Shown: positions 46,701-56,495 of the stretch, piece by piece
Layout of the letters: every line of letters starts with the position of its first letter
How positions within the stretch are numbered: position 1 is the first letter of the stretch
Source of the DNA: Enoplolaimus lenunculus
Taxonomy: Eukaryota; Nematoda; Enoplea; Enoplida; Thoracostomopsidae
DNA length: 64,000 nucleotides
Direction of reading: 5' to 3'
NCBI GenBank assembly: GCA_030248215.1
Contig: JASANG010003199.1
Coordinates: 1-64,000, forward strand
Program-made: the position numbers and the translations under genes
Notes under the pieces: model-generated
What the model saw: only the letters and a program-made list of their open reading frames with translations
Databases searched by the model: none
Told to the model about the DNA's origin: nothing

Positions 46701-48031
46701 CGGTATGATACTGGTTTCTCACGACTTTCGCCTCATTAGTCAGGTATATAATTAATAAGAGCCTACGAAAGTGTTATAACGAACTGGTCAAAGTCTTGTT
46801 ATAAGGATGTGTTCTTATAATTCAGGTGTATAACACTAATACATCGCACACACCGGTGTAGGCAGCCGCTAAGTATTCAGCAAGTGCGACGCTATCCTTT
46901 GGTACTCCACTGTCCGGCGCCGAACTAAAAAAATTGTATCAAATTATTGTTATGCAGTCTCATGCGGTAATTCATGTGCGTTGCCTTACAGTATCGGACA
47001 ACGCCGGACGGCATTAAAATAGTCAAAATGTATAGCCCCACCTTAACTGTGTAAAATTCAGCAACTGCAGGTGGATGTTTTTTGACAATAATTTTCTGTA
47101 CTATTCGCAAGTATCCTAACAAAATATCGACGTCCGTTAACGAAAACTTTCTGCCTTAACCAGTTCGTTTTTGGCTCAGGCACAAGGGTTAGTGCGGAAG
47201 GGACAACCTTCTCGAAATCTCTAAGTTTCGATTCCGTTATTGGCGGGGTGTATATGGATCATAATAACGAAACGGAAAACGAATATTGAAGTCTAAAAGT
47301 TTAAAAGATATTTTTTCTACCAACATAATACAGGCATGCAATTATGTACAGAGCTTTCTAAAACATCAAAGAACAATGGCGGATGCGCCGAAATTTTTAA
47401 GATTTTGGGTGAAATTCGTAATTTTTATCAAACAATTGCAGCATGTTTGTAATAAAAAAAATGCTGTATATACGTAATTTATAACTGATTTTGAGCATAA
47501 AAATGACAGAATATTCGGTATTTCTATAACGGAAATGGACACCAATTTTTACCGGAAACGAAAACGGATATCCGGTTACACCTTAGCCCTGGATAATTAA
47601 ACTTATTCTGGTCACAGACCTGGGACCGCATTCTGAAATGTGTATAGCACCTATCGCCAGTTAGCATTAGGTCTTCAGACAAACGAACTGGCGCAGCTAT
47701 GGAAGTCAAACTCAACTCGCAAGTAGGGTAAAGAAAATGCAACAAACGCCCAAAATATTGAAGTTTTGCATTGGCTAATGCGAACTTTGCAAGACCTATG
47801 ACCAACTGGTGATCGGTTCTGCATGCGTTCGAGAATCAGCACTTGTGTTGCTCAATATGATTATTGTTTTATGGTGTTTTGTGTTACCCATTTCAGGTTG
47901 CTGAAGAGATTTGGGTGTGTGAAAATCAATGTGTTACAAAGTTCGAAGGCGATATATTTCAATACAAAGAGAAGCTGCGGAAACGAGTGGCCAGACAAAA
48001 GAGAAAAGCAGTAAAACTGGCTCAAATGTGA
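34707..48031 (+). CDS. ABCF2: ABC-F family ATPase, ABCF2 orthologue, complete in 13 exons
   Basis: The exons are 34707-34887, 35174-35410, 41910-42098, 42254-42394, 42806-42932, 43269-43371, 43680-43775, 44007-44126, 44261-44350, 44853-44963, 45715-45903, 46540-46743 and 47897-48031. All junctions are GT-AG and in phase, giving 640 residues (human ABCF2 is 623). A Lys-rich N-terminus ([20 protein letters not shown]) precedes two ATPase domains. Domain 1 has Walker A GLNGSGKS (135-142), signature SGGWR (249-253), Walker B LLLLDEP (268-274) and H302. Domain 2 has Walker A GPNGAGKS (449-456), signature LSDGQ (535-539), Walker B LLLDEP (556-561) and H589. The charged linker between the domains contains [20 protein letters not shown]. 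Both sites keep their catalytic residues. ABC-F proteins lack membrane domains and act on ribosomes or in ribosome assembly (yeast Arb1 is the ABCF2 counterpart). The gene looks intact despite heavy transposon load in intron 2. Confidence 0.97.
35490..37181 (+). mobile_element. LINE relic in ABCF2 intron 2, reverse transcriptase part
   Basis: Translations spread over several frames give blocks typical of non-LTR reverse transcriptase: [51 protein letters not shown] then CPQGGVL, and [18 protein letters not shown]. The order and spacing match I/Jockey/CR1-type LINEs. The copy is broken by stops and frameshifts, lacks the catalytic YADD region, and has no visible endonuclease part. The region 36,420-36,620 within it is an unusual G-rich insert. 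The element continues after the hAT MITE and after the pogo element. Confidence 0.75.
36490..36592 (+). repeat. G-run tract with quadruplex potential
   Basis: At least seven runs of four to six G occur within about 100 bases, separated by CGTTTCCT, CAGCTAATTTTGCT and similar spacers, and a GGGGGCCCCC palindrome is included. It lies on the sense strand of the ABCF2 intron inside the LINE relic. Confidence 0.7.
37182..37614. mobile_element. hAT-type MITE (second subfamily) inside the LINE relic
   Basis: Its termini are CAGGGTGCGACCGGATCG and CCGGTCACACCCTG, with an imperfect duplication around CTATTG on both sides. It contains CCGGAACCGGAT motifs but otherwise differs from the 21,478 subfamily. 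The LINE coding sense resumes at once after it (GTAGCCGTTTCAGAATTAAT). Confidence 0.75.
37615..37724 (+). mobile_element. LINE relic, RNase H start
   Basis: Translation shows [11 protein letters not shown] and, in another frame, [16 protein letters not shown]. The latter is the SDSQAA-type motif of LINE RNase H domains. It is interrupted by the pogo-like element. Confidence 0.65.
38303..39578 (+). pseudogene. pogo/Tigger-type transposase, inactivated
   Basis: It begins [20 protein letters not shown] with a Psq-type helix-turn-helix ([14 protein letters not shown]) and then hits a stop. A CENP-B-type DNA-binding region follows in another frame ([20 protein letters not shown]), and the DDE domain is open from about 38,820 to 39,578. 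The first catalytic Asp is in CYDET and the third in [11 protein letters not shown]. At the second site the family's usual GDN reads GNN (LLGNNHASH), so the catalytic Asp is lost. At least one stop and two frame changes separate the parts. This is a plain DNA transposon relic. Confidence 0.85.
39865..40384 (+). pseudogene. Open frame downstream of the transposase DDE domain
   Basis: An open frame from 39,974 to 40,384 (136 codons) contains [13 protein letters not shown] and [13 protein letters not shown]. It sits inside the pogo-like element after the DDE domain and may be the transposase C-terminus or a second product of the element. No family was recognised beyond its position. Confidence 0.45.
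40972..41260 (+). mobile_element. LINE relic, RNase H end
   Basis: After the pogo element the LINE resumes. Translation gives [20 protein letters not shown] and [20 protein letters not shown], matching the GNE-x-ADELA and downstream Trp-rich pattern that closes LINE RNase H regions. Confidence 0.65.
41261..41909. other. Rest of ABCF2 intron 2, nothing recognised
   Basis: AT-rich sequence with no recognised repeat or exon. It ends in the acceptor AATTTATAG used by exon 3. Confidence 0.5.
47236..47588. mobile_element. Decayed MITE in ABCF2 intron 12 (relative of 58,093-58,437)
   Basis: GTCTAAAAGTTTAAAAGATATTTTTTCTACCAACATAATACAGGC and the closing ACGGATATCCGGTTACACC both have counterparts in the copy at 58,093. 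GTGTA.../...TACACC-type ends relate it to the CCGGA hAT group. Confidence 0.5.
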
Positions 48032-48204
48032 ATAATTTTTATGAGTCTACTAATATCTGGTTTGTTGTTTTTACGTTCAATATACTGAACTTGATATGTT
48101 ATGCGGCTGCTAGGTACATATTTTGCCTGTTCAGAAACGAGAGAAAGTTCGAAAATTCTTTGAGATTTATTAAGGGTTTAATTTAATTTTTATAATGAAA
48201 AGTT

Positions 48205-48217
48205 TCAATAAATAAAA
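48205..48217 (+). terminator. Candidate ABCF2 polyadenylation signal
   Basis: TTTCAATAAATAAAATG contains overlapping AATAAA hexamers about 175 bp after the ABCF2 stop codon. Confidence 0.6.
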
Positions 48218-48285
48218 TGTGTTTGGTGAAATGGGCGTTAATCGTGTAGCAATCTTATATTTTGAATATGATAAAATATTAAGTA

Positions 48286-48660
48286 TAGATGGGCACCGGA
48301 TATAAAAAACTAGATTATCCGAAAAGAAATACGTATTCTGGATGTATTTGGCAGGGTGCGACCGAATACCAAAAACTTACGGAGTCGGATAAGCTAATAT
48401 CCGAAAGTAGCCGGATAATCAATTCAAATCTAATACTAGATTGCATTCAAATATCAGAATGGAGGTTACAGTTCTTCCGTCCGTGGCTAAGGTACCCAAG
48501 TGTTTACGTGACAAAGTTTAACATCTCACGCCGATGCATTTCTAACACTAACATCGCTTTTTGTAAGAAAACCTCTCTATCTTGTAGTGCTATTTGGCAT
48601 GTCTCCGTTTCTTGAGTCTCGGTGATTTGAAACCGACACTAGAAGTTGAGAATTCAGCAA
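48286..48660. mobile_element. hAT-type MITE fragment downstream of ABCF2
   Basis: GCAGGGTGCGACCGAATACC marks one terminus. The following GTTTACGTGACAAAGTTTAAC...TCACGCCGATGCATTT matches about 3,420-3,480 and 16,655-16,720 in the palindrome arms, placing it in the same MITE subfamily. No intact second end was found. Confidence 0.5.
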
Positions 48661-49130
48661 ATGCTGGTAGACTTGTAAAAAGCAGAAGTTAATATTGTTC
48701 AAGCAAGTATATAAATGCCTGATGAAAAAAATTCGCTATGAATCTGTGACTTTTCATAGTTACGCAATAGTTAGCAGATATTCTGAAAACACAAAAAAAA
48801 ACAAAAAAAAACTACGAAAAAACATTAAAAATTATTTTGATAATTCCGAGACAGTCTGTCTCTTAAACGTTTGAAACATAAGAAATATTATATGCAAAAA
48901 TAGCTATTGCCAATTAGGACACAAATTTTTTCTTTCAAGAAATATTGTCCCTAAAATTGCAGCGCATAAATGACTCCAGGACCAAATATAATGAGTTCGA
49001 AACTATAAAGCGTACTTAAGTTTTGAAAGTACGTTCCTAAATCCTAGCCTTGCATTATCGCTCTCATGCTATTGACACAAGACAAGTAAACGTTTAATTC
49101 AGCGGATAATTGAAGTACCGAGTATAGCTA
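48661..49130. other. Intergenic, nothing recognised
   Basis: AT-rich sequence with short A runs near 48,795-48,830. No gene was found. Confidence 0.5.
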
Positions 49131-49132
49131 TA

Positions 49133-49262
49133 TCAGTAACGAAGGGTGGCGGAGCGTGGGTTTAAAATAAATAAAAGTCCGTAACCGAATAACGAAGGGG
49201 TACCCTCTAGAGAATCCAAACAAATATCAGTCCCCCCTCTTATGCGAGTCATTACTGTAATC
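49133..49262. mobile_element. Partial TA-flanked MITE (family of 57,590 and 61,872)
   Basis: GTCCGTAACCGAATAACGAAGGGGTACCCTCTAGAGAATCC followed by CCCCCCTCTTATGCGAGTCA matches, in inverted sense, the terminal region of the element at 61,872. The other end is absent. Confidence 0.6.
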
Positions 49263-49800
49263 CCTCCAAAGGGACTGCCGCCAAAGCACACTAACTCAAT
49301 ATACTCGCTCTTAAGTCCTAATATCATAAGAACAATATAGTTTTGTAACGCCACTGCAGCCAAGTGCGTGGACTTTTTTATATAGCCGCGTAGACAGTAT
49401 AACGTGGATGACCCATTAATCATTTGGCCTTGGTGTATCTACGTTGCAATAAACCATTTTACCCGAGAAGGAAATTACCGTTGCCAATTGTTATAAGTTT
49501 CGCCGAAGATAGAACCAGAGTTAGCCGTGACACAAATTACGCAGTTAAAATAATGTACACGTTGTAGATTTCAAAAATCCGAAACCTCTAGCAAAAGTTC
49601 TACAGGGTGCTGAAGTCGATTATTTCCAAGACATTCAGAAAAACAATATGCAAAATGTCAGCTCTCAACCAGGGTCGAAGCAGCCATCCCCATTCCCACC
49701 ATTTAGAGAGGAGCCCCCATCCTTGCGTTAAAACAAAAAACGTCCATGTTTTGAAATGGGTCTGGTATCTCGCTCTCTAGTTTTTAACACTATTCTACCT

Positions 49801-50211
49801 TACCGTGATTCTTTTAATGGCTTCACACACTGCACAGACCTTAAAATAACATTAAAAAATTTTTCTCGCTCGTTACACTCACTGGCCTACAATTTTACTT
49901 AACCCTTTCTCACATGAATATTTTCTATTCCCCTGAGACCTACTTTTATGCTAGGATTGGAACTCCAGTGACTGGAGTGGGAGGCGTATACCATCACCAC
50001 TCTGCTTACCGTGATTCTTTTAATGGCTTTACACACTGCACAGACCTTAAAATAACATTAAAAAAATTTTCTCGCTCGTTACACTCACTGGCCTACAATT
50101 TTACTTAACCCTTTCTCACATGAATATTTTCTATTCCCCTGAGACCTACTTTTATGCTAGGATTCGAACTCCAGTGACTGGAGTGGGAGGCGTATACCAT
50201 CACCACTCTGC
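49801..50211. repeat. 206-bp direct tandem duplication
   Basis: TACCGTGATTCTTTTAATGG starts at 49,801 and again at 50,007. The two units are nearly identical to their ends at CACCACTCTGCT. The duplication includes one end of the TTAA-flanked MITE, so it arose after that insertion. Confidence 0.9.
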
Positions 50212-50375
50212 TATAGGAGCTTGACGCTCGATCTCGAGGGGGCTCTCACGTCTTGTGGTGATTTAGTACTATGTATACGTGTTGTAATTGTTAAACACGG
50301 TGCGATATACATACTATTTAACGTATTATATACACTGCGCTGAGTTGCCTACAGGCAACTCAATGTGAGAAGGGG
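50109..50375 (-). mobile_element. TTAA-flanked MITE with internal tRNA-like Pol III promoter, copy 1
   Basis: Termini CCCTTTCTCACATG and CAATGTGAGAAGGGG are inverted repeats, flanked by TTAA at 50,105-50,108 and 50,376-50,379. This is the target of piggyBac-type elements. On the minus strand it contains a box-A-like TAGCAGAGTGGTGATGG and a box-B-like GAGTTCGAATCC, spaced as in a tRNA gene. A GTTGCCTGTAGGCAAC hairpin is close to one end. Confidence 0.8.
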
Positions 50376-50379
50376 TTAA

Positions 50380-50640
50380 GATAATAAATATTAAATTCAC
50401 GCTAAATAAAATATTTAACAACGGTAATAAAAACAATTTTGGAGTACTAAAATATGAGGTGTTCAGCAATTATAGCATAAAGTGTCAAAATTAATTTTAA
50501 AGATGGGTTAATTTCTAGATCCGCCATTTTGTAACTCTTGATTTGTCAAAAGTTTGTTACCCAGTTCCCATACAGCTTTGCATTTGCTTATGTATACGAC
50601 TGAAGTGAAAAAATGAAATTGATAAACGGACACTATCTTT
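50380..50640. other. Intergenic, nothing recognised
   Basis: AT-rich sequence; no gene or repeat found. Confidence 0.5.
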
Positions 50641-50641
50641 A

Positions 50642-51760
50642 GTTGGATTGGCTACTCATATATCGACGAAGAGTCCCAGGTTTCAAACCGTTCTCGAACT
50701 GCTGTCTACAGTTCAACCATCCGAGCAAGACGCTACGCAACAAATACAGGAAGGGTCACATTTCGCAACCGGACTTGCAGGTATAAAGCTAACATTTACT
50801 ATTGGAATAAAACGAAAATGAGTTTGTTTATACGTCCACTTTGTTATAGCGCCTGGTACAGTACATTGCTAAGCCGGAATCTAATTTTGTATGTTCATTT
50901 TAAGCAACCGGATAGAATATGGTATTTTGCATGTGACAGGTTACGTTTTCAGCGGATGCGCCCAATCTTATTGGCTTGTATAATATTGGCAGTTTAAAAC
51001 ACATAGGTACACCACCTGTTGTATACCTGTAATAGTATACAACTGAAGTCTGCCTAAGGTTCCGGAAGAAAATCGACTGTTGGCTCCTGGTCCGGTTGAA
51101 TTTTTGCCGGAGGCGCCGGCAATTTCGGTAGTGAAATTTTGCATAGTTTTACAAAAATCATCTTCAGCTCCGGTATTTTTTACCTCCGGAAACACCTTGA
51201 CCGATACAGTTGGATTGATGCTTAAAGAATGAATTAACACTGTTAAACGGTGGCTCAATAACGCAATCTTTTTGCGACAGTAAATGAGGATTGTGGGACG
51301 TTCCCTCTTATTTCACTCGACATACCGATGTCCATTAGGAGTGCATACAAAGAGCAAAACAGAGGGGACATATCCCTCCTAAAATTTTGAACCAACGAGA
51401 AAAAAGACGCTCGTAACAAGCAATTATAGAATAACTTTTCGGTTCCTAAAGTTAAAAAATTACAGGACGTCATTGAATCCCGAATTGGAGATCCTACAAA
51501 CGCTGCTGCTTGAACTAAACTGGCAGAAATGTGTACACAAGTGCAACGTTTGAAATTTTACATGCCATTTATAATGTTTGCTGTGTTGCCGTTACAATAA
51601 GAGTGTGAAGTACGCATCAACGAGGTCAACACATCAAACAAAGCAATTTACAATGCAATTAGCGATCTACGTTCGTTGCTAGACACACGGGCGTCTTATA
51701 AGACTTGTGTCGCCTTAATGTCTGCGAATAGAAGGACTCTCACAGTACTGCAGGCAGTTT
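50642..51760 (+). pseudogene. Possible exons of an unrecognised gene or pseudogene
   Basis: Three stretches look protein-like. The first is 50,642-50,778 (…FQTVLELLSTVQPSEQDATQ…), closed by a GCAG|GTATAA donor. The second runs from 51,465 after an ATTACAG acceptor (DVIESRIGDPTNAAA, then an in-frame TGA, then TKLAEMCTQVQRLKF). The third is about 51,603-51,752 (…VRINEVNTSNKAIYNAISDL…), helical in character. The first junction is out of phase and the TGA could be a decayed CGA, so this is more likely a gene remnant than a working gene. No family was recognised. Confidence 0.3.
51040..51200. repeat. CTCCGGC-rich repeat fragment
   Basis: The run GGCGCCGGCAATTTCGGTAGTGAAATTTTGCATAGTTTTACA corresponds to TCGGCAATTTTGGTAATGAAATTATGCCAAATTTTACA at about 53,305. 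It is therefore a dispersed repeat, here in the intron between the candidate exons. Confidence 0.6.
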
Positions 51761-52257
51761 TACATATGTGTTGTCAGATTGTCGCCGTATATAAATTTAA
51801 ACATTGAAACAGGATTTTGTTAGGCTGAGGTTAACGTTTTCAGTCAATGCCCACGTAGTTGCGAACCGAGCAATTTTGGCCCATATAAAGATCAGGGGTG
51901 GAACGTTTTTCTGTTGGACTTGAATAGAGTAAGCTTAGGGTTTAGATTAATTTTTTTGCTTGGCTTAGGCTTATGCTTACTACTGTTCTTTACATTGGCC
52001 TGTGAGGAAACGCATTTTTTGAATTCTTCTTGCGTGGTGTGAATTTTTTGTTCCGCCACATACAGAATATAAATTTAATTTTTTTATCCTCTCGATTTCA
52101 ACTGGTGGATGGGACCACGTTCAAAATTCAGAATGGAATGGGCTCGCCCGTTGATCAAACAACCAAAACCAGGTCTCCACTTCGTAAGCATGTGAGACAT
52201 GCTTGTCCGTTATGTGCACATGAAATATAGTCGACGAAAAATGCAGTTGGACAGGCG

Positions 52258-52335
52258 GGCTACGTGGCGCAGTGGTAGAGTGCTCGCTTAAGGATCCATA
52301 GGCTGAGAGTTCGATCCCGGCTCTAGCCGGTTTTT
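52258..52335 (+). ncRNA. tRNA-like sequence (tRNA pseudogene or SINE head) with Pol III terminator
   Basis: Box A (TGGCGCAGTGGTAGAG) and box B (AGTTCGATCCC) are present at tRNA spacing. GGCTA at the start pairs with TAGCC at the end. The D stem GCGC/GTGC forms, and TTTTT follows at once. The anticodon arm (GCTTA/TAGGC with an 8-base loop) and the T stem are poor, so a functional tRNA is unlikely and no anticodon is assigned. No tRNA-SINE body or A-tail was recognised. Confidence 0.55.
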
Positions 52336-52910
52336 CCAGCTGCTTAGTTGAAAGGTCTGATGTCCCGGTTCCTACCTAGACTGACGCACTTCACTGAAAA
52401 GTATTCCTATTAATATAATCGGTATTAATTGCCGTATCTTTATTGGATTTAATTCAACTGAAACAATTCGCAACTGATGATTCTTTTCTTCAATATAATG
52501 AAATGGAAATCCTACTTCAGAATACTGCGTGTTTGTACAATGCGTTGAAATTTTAATATTTTTCTGTGGCAATATTGCATTTTAATTAATCAATTATTTA
52601 ACAATCCTCTATCTCATATTAATCATAGTTTCACAGTACACGTGTATACTGGCCTTTACTGTTGTTCACTGGCGGATCCAAAAGGATTAGCCACGAAGAT
52701 CAGAATACGTTTAATGTTATGGGCCAATGTATAGCACAGGGACTTGTCATTTTCTAAGGTGGCAAACTTATGATCACGAATGCAGCGCAGCCACTTCTGT
52801 ATGACGGCTGAGATTTTCGCAGGTTTGGTAGGAAAAATGGTTTGATTGAGAAAATCAGAAGCGTGAGTTTTGTGTGGAAAACGGGAAGTGTGGACAATCT
52901 AAACACGTAC
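52336..52910. other. Intergenic, nothing recognised
   Basis: No gene or clear repeat was found. Confidence 0.45.
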
Positions 52911-53122
52911 ACTGCAAAAAATGGTGAGTCAAATTGACTCTCACCGTAAAAGGCTCTACATTACTACACAAACTGAGTCAAATTTGACTCCGCCAGAGTC
53001 AAATTCGACTCACTTACTTAGTTGCACATTTACTGTGGTGGAGTCGAATTTGACCAATTTTGTGTAGCACCGTAGAACCTGTTTCAGAAAGAGTCAATTT
53101 GACCCACCATTTTTTGCAGTGC
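52911..53122. mobile_element. Fold-back MITE with GAGTCAAATTTGACTC motifs
   Basis: Ends ACACTGCAAAAAATGGTGAG and CCACCATTTTTTGCAGTG are inverted repeats. Inside, several copies of GAGTCAAATTTGACTC-type palindromes give a nearly continuous hairpin. A partial relative lies at 63,310-63,421. Confidence 0.85.
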
Positions 53123-54110
53123 AGATTATCTCTTGGTTGGCTTTGAAAATCTGAAGAGAGGGTTTAGGTTGGAAAACGGGAAAAGTGGAAAATTTGAACA
53201 CCAAGACTTTTATTTGGTTGGTGCAGGATTCAACAGCAGGTCTGGATCCGTCTCCGGCAGAAAATGGACCTCCGGCTCTGGTAGAATTTCTGTCGGAAGT
53301 TTCGGCAATTTTGGTAATGAAATTATGCCAAATTTTACAATATTTTATTTGTTTTGTGCGGTATTTTCAGCTTTTGGTACAATTATGACGAAGAAATGGT
53401 CCGGAATTTGTAAAAAATAAGCATGAACGCAAAACATTTAACAACACCTTACAGATATTTGCTAAAATTAGCGAATTAAACATCATGTTAAGTACTTGCT
53501 TTCACCTTACCTCCGGCTCTGGCAAGTTTGTTAACCTTCGGAAGCGGTATTTCTCGCCTACGGTTGCACCATGGTTGTAGGGAAAATCTGAAGCGAAGGT
53601 TTTGTTTGGAAAACGGGAGAAGTAGAAAATTCAAAATGCATAGGTTTTTCATTGGTTTAGGAAGGAAAATATAAAGCGTAGGCTTTGTTTGAAAAACGGG
53701 AAAAGTGGACTATTTAACACGTATGGGTTTTCCTTGGTTAGGTTGAAAAATTCTGAAGCGTAAGTAAGTTTTGTTTAGAAAACGAAAAAGTAGAAAATTT
53801 GAACGTCTAACTTTTCCCAACCAAAATTATGCTTGTGATTGTTAGTATAAAACTAGCGACATTCCTAGCCGTCATACTGGAGTTGCAACGCTTCAGACTT
53901 TCCCTACCAAACCATGTAAGCTTAGGTGTTTTCATTTTCCACTTTTTCATTTTCCAAACACATTTTACGCTTCAAATTTCCCCAAGAGACCTGAGAATGT
54001 CCAGGCGTTTGAATTCCGGCAATTTTTTAGTTTTTTGTTGCCACTACGTAAATGTGGAGGGGATTCACTTTTTCACTTGTAACATAAAATATTTTGTTTT
54101 TCTGTTTTAA
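53123..54110. repeat. Dispersed GAAAACGGGAAAAGTGGAAA repeats
   Basis: Variants of GTTTGGAAAACGGGAAAAGTGGA recur at about 52,870, 53,165, 53,605, 53,690 and 53,770, and inverted (TCCCGTTTTCCAAACAAAA) at about 54,550. They form a degenerate long-period array. Open frames here (for example 53,133-53,420) follow the repeat and the CTCCGGC fragment and show no domain. Confidence 0.55.
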
Positions 54111-54149
54111 ACCCAGTTTCCAGTGCGAAAATTATTCAAATTTGCGTTA

Positions 54150-54485
54150 TGGTCCTCAGGGGGGTTGCCGCCCCACTGCACTCCCTGTGATTTAGAGAGA
54201 TACTAAGCAGGATGGGGGCTGCCACCCCTAAACCCCCTGCACTATGCATTTTATTGTTGAAACCGATTTTGGTGCTCATTCTGCTTAAATATCATTTCAA
54301 ATCGCCGCGCGGTCCAACAAATTGTATTAAACGTGAAAGACTGCGGCGGCGGGGGACTATTTTATTGTGGGAAAGGGAGGGGCTGCAGCCCCCATCCTGT
54401 TTTAGTATCCCTATTCCTTCAAATAGCAGTGGAGTCCCACAATTTGCCTTAATATACGTGATAGATTGTGGCGGGGGAGAGGGGA
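54150..54485. repeat. G/C-rich hairpin repeat, two units
   Basis: Both units, about 54,150-54,245 and 54,335-54,430, carry GGGGCTGCAGCCCCCATCCT- or GGATGGGGGCTGCCACCCC-type hairpin cores, in opposite orientation to each other. A third relative is in the palindrome loop near 9,930. Confidence 0.65.
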
Positions 54486-54917
54486 ACTTTTCCATAGTAG
54501 AAGAAACTAGAAAAGTGCCTGAATTTATACCATTACATTTTTAACTTTTCCCGTTTTCCAAACAAAACCTACCGTTCAGGTGTTCCCTGCCAACGCAGGA
54601 AACATTTATAGGCGTTGAAATTTTTTCCCGTTTCAAGACAAAATCTAGTTTCGGACGTTCCCTACATAACAAGGCAAAATTTATACGTTTTAAATTTTCT
54701 AGTTTTGCATTTATAAATTTAAACTGACCATCAGCATTAAAAAAGTTTAGCTGTTGTTGACTGTTGCTCAGGTGTACAGATACTCAAAGCAGTTGATTTT
54801 CAGTTTTTTAGTTGCAAATTCACGTATTATACAATTTTGACAAGTTTGCAAAATTAATAAATTGTTCGGGAAGTCGTAAATGTTTTCATAAAAAAACCGC
54901 TCCCAAGCTTATCACTC
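54486..54917. other. Intergenic, nothing recognised
   Basis: Contains one inverted copy of the AAACGGGAAAA repeat but no gene. Confidence 0.45.
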
Positions 54918-54920
54918 TAA

Positions 54921-55195
54921 AGCCCTATTCACACGTGCAAGTTTTTGCTGCGAGAACATGCAGATGCAATTTGCACTTGCAAGATTTGTCCAAAATCTCG
55001 CGTGAAAAACTTGCAACTGCAAACAATTCATTATAAATCACAGCTAGGAATTTAGTTCACATGTGTGAACAACCATGCAAGTTGACTGAATTTATCGCAG
55101 CCGCTTTTCCTTCGGCTGACGGAAAAATGCAAGTTCTGCGTGCAATTTGCACCTGCAATTTCTTGCAGCAAAAACTTGCACGTGTCAATAGGGCT
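54921..55195. mobile_element. PIF/Harbinger-like MITE
   Basis: Long inverted ends AGCCCTATTCACACGTGCAA and TTGCACGTGTCAATAGGGCT are flanked by TAA on both sides (54,918-54,920 and 55,196-55,198). A 3-bp TWA-type duplication is typical of PIF/Harbinger. The interior repeats TTGCA/TGCAA words and has no coding capacity. Confidence 0.8.
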
Positions 55196-55198
55196 TAA

Positions 55199-56050
55199 GT
55201 GGTTCTCGTACTTAAGCGACAGAAGCGGTCAAAGGTACTTGTTTATTTAGCTGTTCGACTGGTGAATACTTAGCGTGGGGACTGAATGGCAGCAAAGCCC
55301 ATTCTCCTTAGGACTACACGAACGTGCAGGGGCGGAGCTGACACACCCACTGAGAACCCAGGGAAAAATTCAAATACATTAGGGCAACTTTTATTTTGTG
55401 GTGGAAAAGTATCAAACTGCCCTTTAGTTTCTTAGGCTGTAAATTGAAAGTCGTTGCCTTAGCTCTAAACTTTTGCCTTGAAATTTAGCAAAACTAGTCT
55501 TATATATCAGACATATTTGGCTTGAATAGAATGTTTATTATATATAGTTGCCGAATAAGATGTTAGATACAGTTTGTTAAATGTAAGACAATTTGTTTCG
55601 TGTGTAGTTTACATAAGCCTTCATTTTCTGCTTTATTGTGGACTGGCGACTCACCGATTTGTAGTTATTCCCTACAATGTACCTTTGACGTATGGATGTT
55701 AAGCATTTTATTTATTTACTGAAGTCCATTTGACTGTCGCAAATGCTAATTGTTGTATAATCGAAACAAATACCGAAACCCGATAAACCTATTCTGTAAT
55801 GCCATACATTCTGACCTTCCATGTTTTATAAGTCATCTGTGTTCACGTTACGATATAAAATCGTTTCTAATTTCTCAGTTTAGCTAAAAATGCTACAGAT
55901 GTGAGGCTTTCCAGAGACGATATGATGGTTTTGCTATCACCAGAATTTGGTGTAATTTTTCAAAATTGCGTTGCAACTCTAAATTCCAATGAGTTGATTA
56001 ATTAATTCAGCTAGCGAGCGGGTTATTTCTGCGTTATTTATCAGTAAACA
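55199..56050. other. Intergenic, nothing recognised
   Basis: AT-rich sequence without a recognised feature. Confidence 0.5.
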
Positions 56051-56054
56051 TTAA

Positions 56055-56317
56055 CCCCTTCTCGCATTGAGTTGCCTGTAGGCAACTCAGCGCAGTGTAT
56101 ATACGTTAAATAGTATATATCGCACCGTGTTTAACAATTGCAACACGAATACATAGTACTAAATCACCACAAGACGTGGGAACCCCCTCGGGCTCGAGCG
56201 TCAAGCTCCTATAGCTGAGTGTTGATGGTGTACGCCTCCCACTCCAGTTACTGGAGTTCGAATCCTAGCATAAAAGTAGGTCTCAGGGGAAATAGGAAAT
56301 ATTCATGTGAGAAAGGG
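56055..56317 (+). mobile_element. TTAA-flanked MITE with internal tRNA-like Pol III promoter, copy 2
   Basis: It has the same structure as the copy at 50,109, inverted: TTAA at 56,051-56,054 and 56,318-56,321, termini CCCCTTCTCGCATTG and CATGTGAGAAAGGG. The tRNA-like segment on the plus strand (about 56,205-56,275) has a decayed box A (TAGCTGAGTGTTGATGG) and a good box B (GAGTTCGAATCC). Confidence 0.8.
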
Positions 56318-56321
56318 TTAA

Positions 56322-56495
56322 CTCATATTCAGTTGAATTGATTCCGACTCTGAATTGAGTTGACTCTGGGTACGTTGATTATTGAACTCAGATTGAATTG
56401 AACCAACTCAAAATGCTGAGTTCTAACAGTCCTAACTCAGACTGAATGATTCAACTCATTCTAAGTTAAAATCAACCCACTGAAATTTACAGTGT
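56322..56495. repeat. Fold-back repeat built on TGAGTTGAATTGA words
   Basis: AACTCATATTCAGTTGAATTGATTC at the left and GAATGATTCAACTCATTCTAAGTT at the right are inverted relatives, with further AACTCAGATTGAATTG copies between. It starts immediately after the TTAA-flanked MITE. Confidence 0.6.

Noticed and set aside
52258-52335. A functional tRNA gene
   Set aside because: Box A, box B and the TTTTT terminator are good, but the anticodon arm has an 8-base loop and the T stem does not pair. A tRNA-like relic or SINE head is the safer call.
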